NCBI GenBank assembly: GCA_009720755.1
Contig: WNKV01000002.1
Span: forward strand, 124,001-188,000
Source: Rhodoplanes serenus
GTDB taxonomy: Bacteria; Pseudomonadota; Alphaproteobacteria; Rhizobiales; Xanthobacteraceae
Length of the DNA stretch: 64,000 nt
Direction: 5' to 3'
Shown here: in pieces, positions 33,357 to 41,032 of the stretch
How positions within the stretch are numbered: position 1 is the first letter of the stretch
Layout of the letters: every line of letters starts with the position of its first letter
Notes under the pieces: generated by a model
Seen by the model: the letters and a program-made list of their open reading frames with translations, nothing else
The model's database searches: none
Told to the model about the DNA's origin: nothing
Program-made: the position numbers and the translations under genes

Positions 33357-35804
33357 CTACATTTCCTCGTCGCGGCGGCCGCGGCGGGCCTCGTCGAGCC
33401 GCACCAGATTTGAAGCGTCGCCGCGCGCCCGCCGGACTGCCGTCGCCACCGCGCGGTTCAGCTCGGCGAGATCGAACGGCTTGCGTAGCAGCGTGAACTC
33501 GGCATCGGCGCGAGCCGCCGCTTCGCTGTAGCCGGTGACCAGGAGGAGCGGCAGCCCGGGGCGCCGGTCGCGCAGCGCGCGGGCGAGCGCGAAGCCGTCC
33601 ATGTCGCCCGCCATCACCACGTCGCTGACCACGAGCGCGAACTCCCGGCGCGCCGTCGCGTCCAGCGCGCCGGCGGCGTTGCTCGCCGTCTCGACCAGAT
33701 AGCCGAGCTCGGCCAGCATGGCGGCGCTGATCTCGGCGACCTCTGGATTGTCCTCGACCAGAAGCACGGTGCCCTGGACATGATGCGCGGCGCGCGCCGG
33801 CTCACGGGCTTCCGGCGCGTCGTGGGAGCGCGGCAGATAGATGGTCACCGTGGTGCCGGCGCCGAGCCGGCTGTCCACCGTGACGGTGCCGCCCGACTGG
33901 TGGGCGAAGCCGTGCACCTGCGACAGGCCGAGCCCGGTGCCCTGCTGGGCCTGCTTGGTGGTGAAGAAGGGATCGAACACCTTGGGCAGGATGTCGGGCG
34001 CGATCCCGGTGCCGGTGTCGGTGACCGACAGCGCCACGAAGGCCCCGGCGAGCGTCGGGCCGTCACCCGGCGCCGTCTGCACATTCTCGCAGACGATCGT
34101 GATCATGCCGCCGTCCGGCATGGCGTCGCGGGCGTTGACCGCGAGGTTCACCAGCGCCAGCTCCAGCTCGCTGACATCGACCCGGACCGGCCACACCTCG
34201 CGCCCGACGTCGATGGCGAGCATCGCGGCGCCGCCGACCGAGCTTTCCAGCATGGTGCGGAAGCCGTCGAGATGATCGTCCAGCCGGATGGTCACCGGAT
34301 TGAGCGTCTGGCGGCGCGAGAAGGTGAGGAGCTGGCGGGTGAGCGCCTCGCCGCGCCGGGTCGCCAGGGTGATCGCCTCGACGGCCCGCATGGCCTTGGG
34401 GTCGCCCTCGGCGATCCGGTGCAGGGTCTTCAGATGGCCGCCGACGATCATCAGCAGATTGTTGAAGTCGTGGGCGACGCCGCCGGTGAGCTGGCCGAGC
34501 GCCTCCATCTTGTGGGCGCGGGCGCGCTTCGCCTCGGCCTGCTGCAACGCCTTCTGGGCCTCGCGCCGCTCGGTGATGTCGCGGGTGATCTTGGCGAAGC
34601 CGATCAGCGTGCCGCTCTCGTCGTGGATCGGATCGATCACCACATGGGCCCAGAACAGCCGGCCGTCGCGGCGCACCCGCCAGCCCTCCGCCTCGTAGCG
34701 GCCCTCGGCCGCGGCGGTCTGGAGGGCGCGGGCCGGCAGGCCGGCGGCGCGCTCCGGATCGGTGTAGAAGCGCGAGAAGTGCTGGCCGACGATCTCGTCG
34801 GACCGATAGCCCTTGATCGCCTCCGCCCCGGTGTTCCAGTTGGTGACGATGCCGTTGGGATCGAGCATGAACAGGGCGTAGTCGGAGACGCCCTTGACCA
34901 GCAGACGGAACTGCCGCTCGCTCTCGCGCAGCGCCTCCTGGGCGGCGCGCCGCTCGGTGACGTCGCGGGTGATCTTGGCGAAGCCGACCAGCGTGCCGTC
35001 GGTGTCGCGCACCGGCTGCACCACCACCAAGGCCCAGAACCGGCTGCCGTCCTTGCGGACACGCCAGCCCTCGGCCTCGTAGCGGCCCTCGCGCGTCGCC
35101 GTATCGAGGACCCGCACCGGCAGGCCGGCGAGGCGATCCTCGCGGGTGTAGAAGCGGGAGAAGTGGTGGCCTAGAATCTCCGCCTCGGTCCAGCCCTTCA
35201 GCCGCTCGGCGCCGGCATTCCAGTGCGTGACGCTGCCGCTCGGATCGAGCATGTAGATGGCGTGGTCCGAGATGCTGTCGAGCAGCAGCCGATAGCTGCG
35301 CTCGCTGGTGTCCGTCGTCGTCTCGGTTCCGTCGTGTGCGGCGCGCTCGTGTCCGGTGTGGTCGCGTCCGACGTGATCGAGGGTGACGACCGCGAAGCCG
35401 ATCGGCCGGCCGGCGTCGTCCGCCAGCGCGCGCACCCGGGTGGTCGCACGAAAGCGGCGGCCATGCGGGTGGAGACGCCAGCTCTCGGCGGCCGCCTGGC
35501 CGGTGCGCCGCGCCTCCTCCAGCAGCCGCTCGGGCAGGCCCTCCTGGCGTTCCTCGGGGGGGAACAGTCGAGCGAAAAGAAGTCCCTGCGCGGCGCCCGA
35601 TGGGAGACCCGACTGGCGGGCGGCGCCCGCGTTCCACCCGGTCACCACGCCGCCGACATCCAGGATGGCGATCGCCTGCTCGGGAAGGGCATCGATGAGC
35701 TGGCGCAAGAGGTCGTCCTGCCGGCGAGGGCGCGCGGAGTCTGGGCTCGATGTCATCATCCGGACGGCGTTGGACTCGGGACCTGTGGCGGGACGGAGTG
35801 GCAT
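33357..35804 (-). CDS. Soluble triple-PAS hybrid histidine kinase with receiver domain
   Basis: The 815-residue protein has no transmembrane helix. It has three PAS domains (about 28-145, 175-290 and 300-415), the last two nearly duplicated with GRYEAEGWRVRKDGSRFWA and FAKITRDVTERR. A HisKA with phospho-His in GGVAHDFNNLLMIVGG (about 441) and a HATPase with NLAVNARDAMPDG, DTGTGIAPD and GTGLGLSQVHGF follow. The C-terminal receiver domain has Asp near 726 (LVVSDVVMAGDMDG) and LRKPF. It is a cytoplasmic sensor, perhaps of redox, light or ligand. Start choices are ATG at 35804 or at 35759; neither has a clear ribosome binding site. The output regulator is not adjacent. Confidence 0.92.
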   Translation of the reverse strand: MPLRPATGPESNAVRMMTSSPDSARPRRQDDLLRQLIDALPEQAIAILDVGGVVTGWNAGAARQSGLPSGAAQGLLFARLFPPEERQEGLPERLLEEARRTGQAAAESWRLHPHGRRFRATTRVRALADDAGRPIGFAVVTLDHVGRDHTGHERAAHDGTETTTDTSERSYRLLLDSISDHAIYMLDPSGSVTHWNAGAERLKGWTEAEILGHHFSRFYTREDRLAGLPVRVLDTATREGRYEAEGWRVRKDGSRFWALVVVQPVRDTDGTLVGFAKITRDVTERRAAQEALRESERQFRLLVKGVSDYALFMLDPNGIVTNWNTGAEAIKGYRSDEIVGQHFSRFYTDPERAAGLPARALQTAAAEGRYEAEGWRVRRDGRLFWAHVVIDPIHDESGTLIGFAKITRDITERREAQKALQQAEAKRARAHKMEALGQLTGGVAHDFNNLLMIVGGHLKTLHRIAEGDPKAMRAVEAITLATRRGEALTRQLLTFSRRQTLNPVTIRLDDHLDGFRTMLESSVGGAAMLAIDVGREVWPVRVDVSELELALVNLAVNARDAMPDGGMITIVCENVQTAPGDGPTLAGAFVALSVTDTGTGIAPDILPKVFDPFFTTKQAQQGTGLGLSQVHGFAHQSGGTVTVDSRLGAGTTVTIYLPRSHDAPEAREPARAAHHVQGTVLLVEDNPEVAEISAAMLAELGYLVETASNAAGALDATARREFALVVSDVVMAGDMDGFALARALRDRRPGLPLLLVTGYSEAAARADAEFTLLRKPFDLAELNRAVATAVRRARGDASNLVRLDEARRGRRDEEM

Positions 35805-35961
35805 GACGGACAGGGCGCCGGCATGTGGAGCGAGTGTGGCCAGGACCCCAACGCATCGCCCGGGTGCCGGTTCCGTCGGGCGCAACGGGATTGCGCCCCC
35901 CGAACCACCACGGCGGCACTCCGATGCCGCTGGAGCGGAATCCGATCCAATTGGATCGTGT

Positions 35962-36032
35962 TCCGCTCCAGAAGTCCTTGCGTGATCGCATTTTCCACGG
36001 CGAACCGGGTCCACTTCGCCGGACAATGCTCT
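35962..36032 (-). repeat. Dispersed Rhizobiales-type intergenic repeat, copy 2 (inverted)
   Basis: Reverse-complement match to 31147-31217. A perfect palindrome GATCCAATTGGATC lies alongside at 35944-35957 and is part of the fuller version of this repeat as I remember it from related genomes. It ends at the stop codon of the trypsin-like protease gene. Confidence 0.85.
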
Positions 36033-36841
36033 TAAGGCGACAGCGCGACGCCGAGGCGTTGCGCCGAATCCACGATCCAGGCGCGGTAGCGGACGAGCGG
36101 CGTCACGCCGGTGAGCCCGCCGCAGCCCGCTGCGAGCTTCGGCCCGGTCGACCAGCTCACGACTCCCGCGACGGCGGCGCGGCCGTTCTCGTCCCGGAAG
36201 GCCGGTGCGCCCGAATCGCCGGTGCAGGCGCCGCGGCCCGGCCGCTCGCCCCCGGCGGCCGGATCGACGAGCCGTAGCTGGAGCGAGCCGGGCCGGCCGG
36301 TGGCGGCAAGCGTCGCCATGCGGGCGGTGCCGCCGCTGCGGCCGTCGCCGCGCACCGCGACGCCGAGCCCGACGACGGTGACCGGATCGCCCACCGCGAT
36401 CGCATCGGTGCGGCCGAGAGGCGCGGCCACGAAGGGTGCCGGCAGCGGCGCCGTCGCGTGCAGCAGCGCCACGTCGGCGGTGGCGCGATGGCCGAGCAGG
36501 GCCGCCATGTCGAAGCCGGGATGGCGCAGCACCGCGGCGACGTCGAGCAGCGTCGGCCGGCGCGCCGCATCGAAGCTGACCAGCTTGTAGTCGGCGCCGG
36601 GCTGCACGCAGTGCGCCGCGGTGAGCACCAGCGTCGGCGCCAGCACGGTGCCGGTGCAGGAGCTGCCGCGCGAGCCGACGATCAGCACGACGTGGCGCGC
36701 GAGCGCCGGCGCCGCCGCCGGGCTGTCGCCCACCAGGGCAGCGGCCGGCCCCGGCCACGAGGCGAGGGCGGCCGCAACGGTCGCAAGACCGGCCGGCACG
36801 ATTTGGACGGCCGAGAGGGCGGCGGCGAGGAGACGGCGCAT
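36032..36841 (-). CDS. Exported trypsin-like (S1) serine protease
   Basis: The 269-residue protein has a signal peptide (about 1-36) and a complete catalytic triad: His77 (LTAAHC), Asp123 (ADVALLH) and Ser210 (CTGDSGAP). The SSCTGTVLAPTLVL strand before the His and the GVVSWSTGP strand after the Ser are typical of chymotrypsin-fold enzymes. A cysteine pair (Cys62 and Cys78) would close the usual His-loop disulfide. It is probably periplasmic or secreted; the substrate is unknown. It is divergent from the connector gene, with only 51 bases between the two starts. Confidence 0.9.
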   Translation of the reverse strand: MRRLLAAALSAVQIVPAGLATVAAALASWPGPAAALVGDSPAAAPALARHVVLIVGSRGSSCTGTVLAPTLVLTAAHCVQPGADYKLVSFDAARRPTLLDVAAVLRHPGFDMAALLGHRATADVALLHATAPLPAPFVAAPLGRTDAIAVGDPVTVVGLGVAVRGDGRSGGTARMATLAATGRPGSLQLRLVDPAAGGERPGRGACTGDSGAPAFRDENGRAAVAGVVSWSTGPKLAAGCGGLTGVTPLVRYRAWIVDSAQRLGVALSP

Positions 36842-36892
36842 CCGCGCGACAAGCCGCAGCGTCACAGGATTGTCAACCGAGCGGAGATCGCG

Positions 36893-37453
36893 ATGTCCTC
36901 CATGCTTCTCGTGGCGCCGGCGGCCGAGCCGCTGTCGCTCGTCGAGGCGAAGCAGTTCCTGCGCGTCGATCACGACGACGACGACGCGCTGATCGCCGCG
37001 CTGATCGCGGCGGCGCGCCGGCTGGTCGAGACCGCGACCCGCCGCGCCTTGATCACCCAGACCTGGCGGATCGTCCGCGACGCCTGGCCGGCCGGTGGCC
37101 GCATCCGGGTGCTGCCGGCGCCGTTGCGCACGCTGGTGGCGGCGCGCATCCACGATGCCGACGGGATGCCGCGTCCGATCCCGGTCGGCGCCTTCGCGCT
37201 CGACACCGCCGCCGCACCGGGCGTCATCGCGGCCGCACCGGGCACGCTGCCGGCGCCGGGCCTGCGCGTCGCCGGCATCGCGCTCGATGTCACGGTCGGC
37301 TACGGCGCCGCCGCCGACGTGCCGGCCCCGCTCGTCCAGGCGGTGCGGCTGTGGCTCGCACATTTCTACGAGGCGCGCGGCGTCGATGCGGCGGCCGGCC
37401 CGCCGCCGGCGGTCGCCGCCCTGATCGCGTCCTATCGGGTGCTGGCGCCATGA
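36893..37453 (+). CDS. GTA head-tail connector (g6-like, gp6/YqbG family)
   Basis: A 186-residue adaptor that sits below the portal. The N-terminal helical bundle PLSLVEAKQFLRVDHDDDDALIAALIAAARRLVETATRRALITQTW is the diagnostic pattern for phage gp6-like connectors. A beta-rich middle and a C-terminal helix (PLVQAVRLWLAHFYEARG) follow. GGAG precedes the ATG at 36893. The stop overlaps the next start (ATGA). It opens GTA block 3. Confidence 0.93.
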   Translation: MSSMLLVAPAAEPLSLVEAKQFLRVDHDDDDALIAALIAAARRLVETATRRALITQTWRIVRDAWPAGGRIRVLPAPLRTLVAARIHDADGMPRPIPVGAFALDTAAAPGVIAAAPGTLPAPGLRVAGIALDVTVGYGAAADVPAPLVQAVRLWLAHFYEARGVDAAAGPPPAVAALIASYRVLAP

Positions 37454-37776
37454 CGCCCGATCCCGGACGCCTGCGCTGCCGCCTGGTGATCGAGGCGCCG
37501 GCCGAGACCGCGGACGGCGCCGGCGGTGTCGTCCGCAGCCACGTCGCGGTCGCCACCGTGTGGGCCGCCATCGAGCCCCGCGCCGGGCGCGACGACGTCG
37601 CCGCCGATATGGCGGCGGCCGTGGTCAGCCACCGGATCGTGCTGCGGGCCGGGCCGGTGATCACGCTGCGGCACCGGCTGCGCCTCGGAGACCGCCTGTT
37701 CCGCATCGTCGCGCTGCGCGGCCTCGATCCGGCCGGCCGCTTCGTCGTGGTCGATGCCGAGGAGCGCATCGTCTGA
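37450..37776 (+). CDS. GTA head closure / head-tail adaptor (g7-like)
   Basis: A 108-residue SPP1 gp16/HK97 gp10-like head closure protein: LRCRLVIEAPAETADGAGG, VATVWAAIEPRAGRD, SHRIVLRAGPVITLRHRLRLGDRLFRIVALRGLD. It is translationally coupled to the connector gene by ATGA overlap. Confidence 0.9.
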   Translation: MTPDPGRLRCRLVIEAPAETADGAGGVVRSHVAVATVWAAIEPRAGRDDVAADMAAAVVSHRIVLRAGPVITLRHRLRLGDRLFRIVALRGLDPAGRFVVVDAEERIV

Positions 37777-37800
37777 TATCCGCCCACCGGAGACGCCGAC

Positions 37801-38208
37801 ATGACCACCGCCGCCGCGGCGCTGCGCAGCGCCGTCCGCTCCGCTCTCGTGGCCGACGGCGCCCTCGTGGCGCTGCTCGGCGGCGCCCGCGTCTACGACG
37901 AGCCGCCGCGCCACGTCGCCCATCCGTATGTGACGCTCGGCGAGGCGCGCAGCACCGCCCATGCGCCGGGCGACGACGGCGGCGAGGAGCATCAGCTCAC
38001 CCTGCACGCCTGGTCGAACCAGGGCGGCCACCGCGAGGCGCATCTGATCGCCGGCGCACTGCTCCAGGCGCTCGACGACGCGCCGCTGACGCTCGCCGGC
38101 CACCGCCTCGTCAACCTGCGCTTCGCGCTCGCCGACGTGCGGCGCGAGAGCGACGGCCGCACCTATCACGCCCTGGTGCGCTTCCGCGCCGTCACCGAGC
38201 CGGCGTGA
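37801..38208 (+). CDS. GTA tail terminator-like protein (g8-like, DUF3168)
   Basis: A 135-residue DUF3168 protein. ALRSAVRSALVADGALVALLGG, RVYDEPPRHVAHPYVTLGE and HAWSNQGGHREAHLIAGALLQAL are the family hallmarks. In HK97-like particles this fold caps the tail tube. It lies 24 bases after the closure gene. Confidence 0.93.
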   Translation: MTTAAAALRSAVRSALVADGALVALLGGARVYDEPPRHVAHPYVTLGEARSTAHAPGDDGGEEHQLTLHAWSNQGGHREAHLIAGALLQALDDAPLTLAGHRLVNLRFALADVRRESDGRTYHALVRFRAVTEPA

Positions 38209-38244
38209 GCCCACCCGCTGCCCGCATCATCGGAGGACGACGAG

Positions 38245-38652
38245 ATGGCCGCCCAGAAAGGCAAGGACCTGCTGCTCAAGGTGCATGACGGCACCGGCTT
38301 CGTCACGGTGGCGGGGATGCGCTCGCGCCGACTCGCCTTCAATGCCGAGACGGTCGACATCACGCATGCCGAGTCGGCCGATCGCTGGCGCGAGCTCCTC
38401 GACGGCGCCGGCGTCAAGCGCGCCGCGGTGGCGGGGCGCGGCCTGTTCAAGGACGCGGCGTCCGATGCGTTGCTGCGTCAGATGTTCTTCGACGGCGCGG
38501 TGCGGAGCTGTCAGCTCGTGATTCCGGACTTCGGCACCATGACCGGACCGTTCCAGATCACCAGCCTCGAGTTCGCTGGCGAGCACGACGGTGAGGTCAC
38601 CTGGGAGCTGGCGCTCGAGTCGGCCGGCGCGCTCGCCTTCGCGGCGGTGTGA
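38245..38652 (+). CDS. GTA major tail tube protein (g9-like, TP901-1 family)
   Basis: The 135-residue tail tube subunit starts AAQKGKDLLLKVHDGTGFVTVAGMRSRRLAFN and continues VDITHAESADRWRELLDGAGVKRAAVAGRG, with QLVIPDFGTMTGPFQITSLEFAGEHDGEVTWELALESAGAL. It is the last gene of GTA block 3. The tail chaperone genes that normally follow lie 7.4 kb downstream. Confidence 0.95.
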   Translation: MAAQKGKDLLLKVHDGTGFVTVAGMRSRRLAFNAETVDITHAESADRWRELLDGAGVKRAAVAGRGLFKDAASDALLRQMFFDGAVRSCQLVIPDFGTMTGPFQITSLEFAGEHDGEVTWELALESAGALAFAAV

Positions 38653-38657
38653 CGAGA

Positions 38658-38679
38658 GCCGCGGCGCGGGCGCCGCGGC
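38658..38679. terminator. GC-rich hairpin between convergent genes
   Basis: Arms GCCGCGGCGC and GCGCCGCGGC are perfectly complementary with only two bases between. The hairpin lies between the tail tube stop and the DUF992 stop. No T tract is present. Confidence 0.45.
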
Positions 38680-38700
38680 GATCGGGTCGGGGCCGCAGCC

Positions 38701-39168
38701 TTACCGCAGCGTCAGGCCGGACACACCGAGCGCGACGTTGACGCCGACATAGTTTTGCAGCATCGCCGGCTGCAAGGTGATCGAGCGATAGGGGCCGCCG
38801 ACCAGGACGTTGCTGCCCAGCCCGATGCCGACGGCGAGCGAGCTGCTGGCGCCGGTGTAGCTGCCGGCGAGGGCGCGGCGCGGCAGGCGCGGCGTCGGCG
38901 CCCAAACCGACCACACGATCGGGCCGCCCTGGCTGACGCCGACATCGAGGCCGACGCGCGAGACGGCGCCCACATAGGCGGTCTGCTTGCGGCCGCGATA
39001 CGGCTTGAACACGCAATGCGCCTGCTGGGTCGAGCCGACCACCATGCCGATGGTCGGGGAGACCTGGCAGGCGAGCGTGCCGACATTGACGAGCGGCTGG
39101 GCCGCGGCGGGAACGGACGCAAACACGGCGCTGCCCGCGAGCAGGAGCGCCACCTTCAGTCGAGACAT
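38701..39168 (-). CDS. Exported DUF992 protein
   Basis: A 155-residue protein with a signal peptide (about 1-23, cleaved near AAAQP) and the DUF992 core: VNVGTLACQVSPTIGMVVGSTQQAHCVFKPYRGRKQTAYVGAVSRVGLDVGVS, ending NVALGVSGLTLR. The two cysteines (34 and 52) probably form a disulfide. The family is confined largely to Rhizobiales and has no known role. The gene is convergent with the GTA tail tube gene. Confidence 0.9.
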   Translation of the reverse strand: MSRLKVALLLAGSAVFASVPAAAQPLVNVGTLACQVSPTIGMVVGSTQQAHCVFKPYRGRKQTAYVGAVSRVGLDVGVSQGGPIVWSVWAPTPRLPRRALAGSYTGASSSLAVGIGLGSNVLVGGPYRSITLQPAMLQNYVGVNVALGVSGLTLR

Positions 39169-39229
39169 CGAGTCCTCCAGTAGTCCAGGCGGCCGCGGTG
39201 CGGGAGGCGCGACGCAGCGAATCCCGACA

Positions 39230-39257
39230 CCGCGACTCGCGAGATCGCGAGTCGCGG
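39230..39257. repeat. 13-bp perfect inverted repeat
   Basis: CCGCGACTCGCGA and TCGCGAGTCGCGG surround GA. It lies between the stop of the chemoreceptor gene (39380) and the start of the DUF992 gene (39168), both on the minus strand, so it may be a terminator for the first or an operator for the second. Confidence 0.7.
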
Positions 39258-39379
39258 GGCCGCAGCCGGCCGCCGACCATAGAGAAGCCTCGTGTCGGTG
39301 AGTCAACCGCACGGCGTGGTTGCGGCACCCGCGCGTCCCGCGCGGGTCCGGTGGTGGGCGGCACCGACGCGACGTCGCG

Positions 39380-40732
39380 TCAGCTCGCCCGCACAGTGGC
39401 GACGAAGCGGGAGGCCGCGGCTCTGAGGCGCTCGCTCTCGCCGGCGAGCGACTGCGAGGCGTCGCTGACGGCCGCGGAAGCATTGCCGGTCTCGACCGCG
39501 CGGGCATCGACCTCGGCGATGGTGACGGCGACCTGGCTGGCGCCGGCGGCGGCCTGCTGGATGTTGCGGGCGATCTCGCGCGTGGCGCCGCCCTGCTGCT
39601 CGGCCGCCGCCGCGATCGCGCCGACGATCTCCGAGATGCGCTCGATGGTGGTGCCGATCTCCTTGATGGCGGCCACCGAGTCGGCGGTCGCCGCCTGCAT
39701 GCCGGAGACGTGGGCGCCGATCTGCTCGGTCGCCTCGGCGGTCTGAGCGGCCAGCGCCTTCACCTCGTGGGCGACGACCGCGAAGCCCTTGCCGGCCTCC
39801 CCGGCGCGCGCCGCCTCGATGGTGGCGTTGAGCGCCAGCAGATTGGTCTGGCTCGCCACCGTGTTGATCAGCTTGACGACGTCGCCGATGCTGGCGGCCG
39901 CCTGCGACAGGGCCGCGATCCGCTGGTCGGTGCGGGCCGCCTGTGCGACCGCCTCGGCCGCGATGCGGTTGGAGCTCTCGACCTGGCGGCCGATCTCCTG
40001 CACCGAGCACGACAGCTCCTCGGCGGCGGCGGCGACCGAGTCGACATTGGTGGAGGCCTCCTCGGAGCCGTGCGCCACGGTGCGGGCCAGGCCCTGGGTG
40101 CTGGTGGCGGTGCGTTCGAGCGACTGGGCCGCCCCGGCGAGATCGCCGGCGGTGCGCGACACCGTCTCGACGATGCCGCCGATGTCGGCCTCGAAGGCGC
40201 CGGCGATGCGGGCGAGCGCCTGCTCCTTCTCGCGCCGGCTGGCGTCGAGATAGACCGAGATGGCGAAGTCCATGTCGAGCATCGCGGCCTTGCACAGGGC
40301 GCCGAGCAGCTTGGCCTTGCGGGTCGCCGCCGCGCCGCCACCGCGCCAGCCGACGCCGATCTGGCGCTCGATCACCTCGACGAGGCGCACCATGACGAAG
40401 CTGTAGCCGCCGATATACCAGCGCGGTTCGAGCCCGAGCCGGCTGTGCGCCTCGCCGATGCGCCGGACCGACGACACGTAGGCGTCGCTGAACTCCGCCG
40501 CCGCGATCGTGTCCCAGTGGGCGAGCTGCTTGGTCTTGGCGTGCTGGATGTGATGCGGATCGGAGAACATCCGGTGTGTTTCGGGGAACCTGACGACCTG
40601 CCGATAGAAGTCGTCGAGAATTCCGGGCAGGTGCTCTGCGATCACAGGACGGAGGCTTCGAAGGAGAGACCGAGTCTCGTCATCGATCTGGACGAACGCG
40701 ATGCGTGCACTCACGGCGGTGTCATCACTCAT
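39380..40732 (-). CDS. Globin-coupled methyl-accepting chemotaxis-type sensor (HemAT-like)
   Basis: The 450-residue soluble protein has an N-terminal protoglobin domain (about 10-165) with the proximal heme His96 in [21 protein letters not shown] helical linker and an MCP signalling domain follow, whose tip [31 protein letters not shown] binds CheA/CheW. No transmembrane helices are present, so it senses oxygen (or NO/CO) in the cytoplasm and steers motility or another Che pathway. No che genes are in this window. It is divergent from the caspase-SUMF1 gene. Confidence 0.95.
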   Translation of the reverse strand: MSDDTAVSARIAFVQIDDETRSLLRSLRPVIAEHLPGILDDFYRQVVRFPETHRMFSDPHHIQHAKTKQLAHWDTIAAAEFSDAYVSSVRRIGEAHSRLGLEPRWYIGGYSFVMVRLVEVIERQIGVGWRGGGAAATRKAKLLGALCKAAMLDMDFAISVYLDASRREKEQALARIAGAFEADIGGIVETVSRTAGDLAGAAQSLERTATSTQGLARTVAHGSEEASTNVDSVAAAAEELSCSVQEIGRQVESSNRIAAEAVAQAARTDQRIAALSQAAASIGDVVKLINTVASQTNLLALNATIEAARAGEAGKGFAVVAHEVKALAAQTAEATEQIGAHVSGMQAATADSVAAIKEIGTTIERISEIVGAIAAAAEQQGGATREIARNIQQAAAGASQVAVTIAEVDARAVETGNASAAVSDASQSLAGESERLRAAASRFVATVRAS

Positions 40733-41032
40733 GCGGCATCTCGCTCAATCATCGCGAACAGAACGTATCTTCTTCGCGCATTAGGATGGGTCGCGAGTTA
40801 ACCCGTTCTTAAGCGGGCGATCCGCTGTTATACTGATATCGACTTCGGCTATGCTTTCGGACGAGGCGTCGGCAGGCGGTCGCTCCGGCCCGGCCGCCCC
40901 TTGAGCGCCATCCTCCGCGTGCCTACGGAGTTGCAGAGGCGAGGCGATCCACCAAAGTCTTGGCAGGCTCGCCCGGGTACACCGCCGGACCGTGCGGGGC
41001 GAGCGGAGATTGGCGTTCGGGAAGTGACCGGC
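40733..41032. other. Divergent promoter region
   Basis: A 300-base region between the chemoreceptor and caspase-SUMF1 genes. It has an AT-richer centre (about 40760-40850) with CCCGTTCTTAAGCGGG and CTGTTATACTGATATC stretches that could hold promoters. No gene is evident; a TTG at 40901 in frame with the caspase gene is not favoured. Confidence 0.5.
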
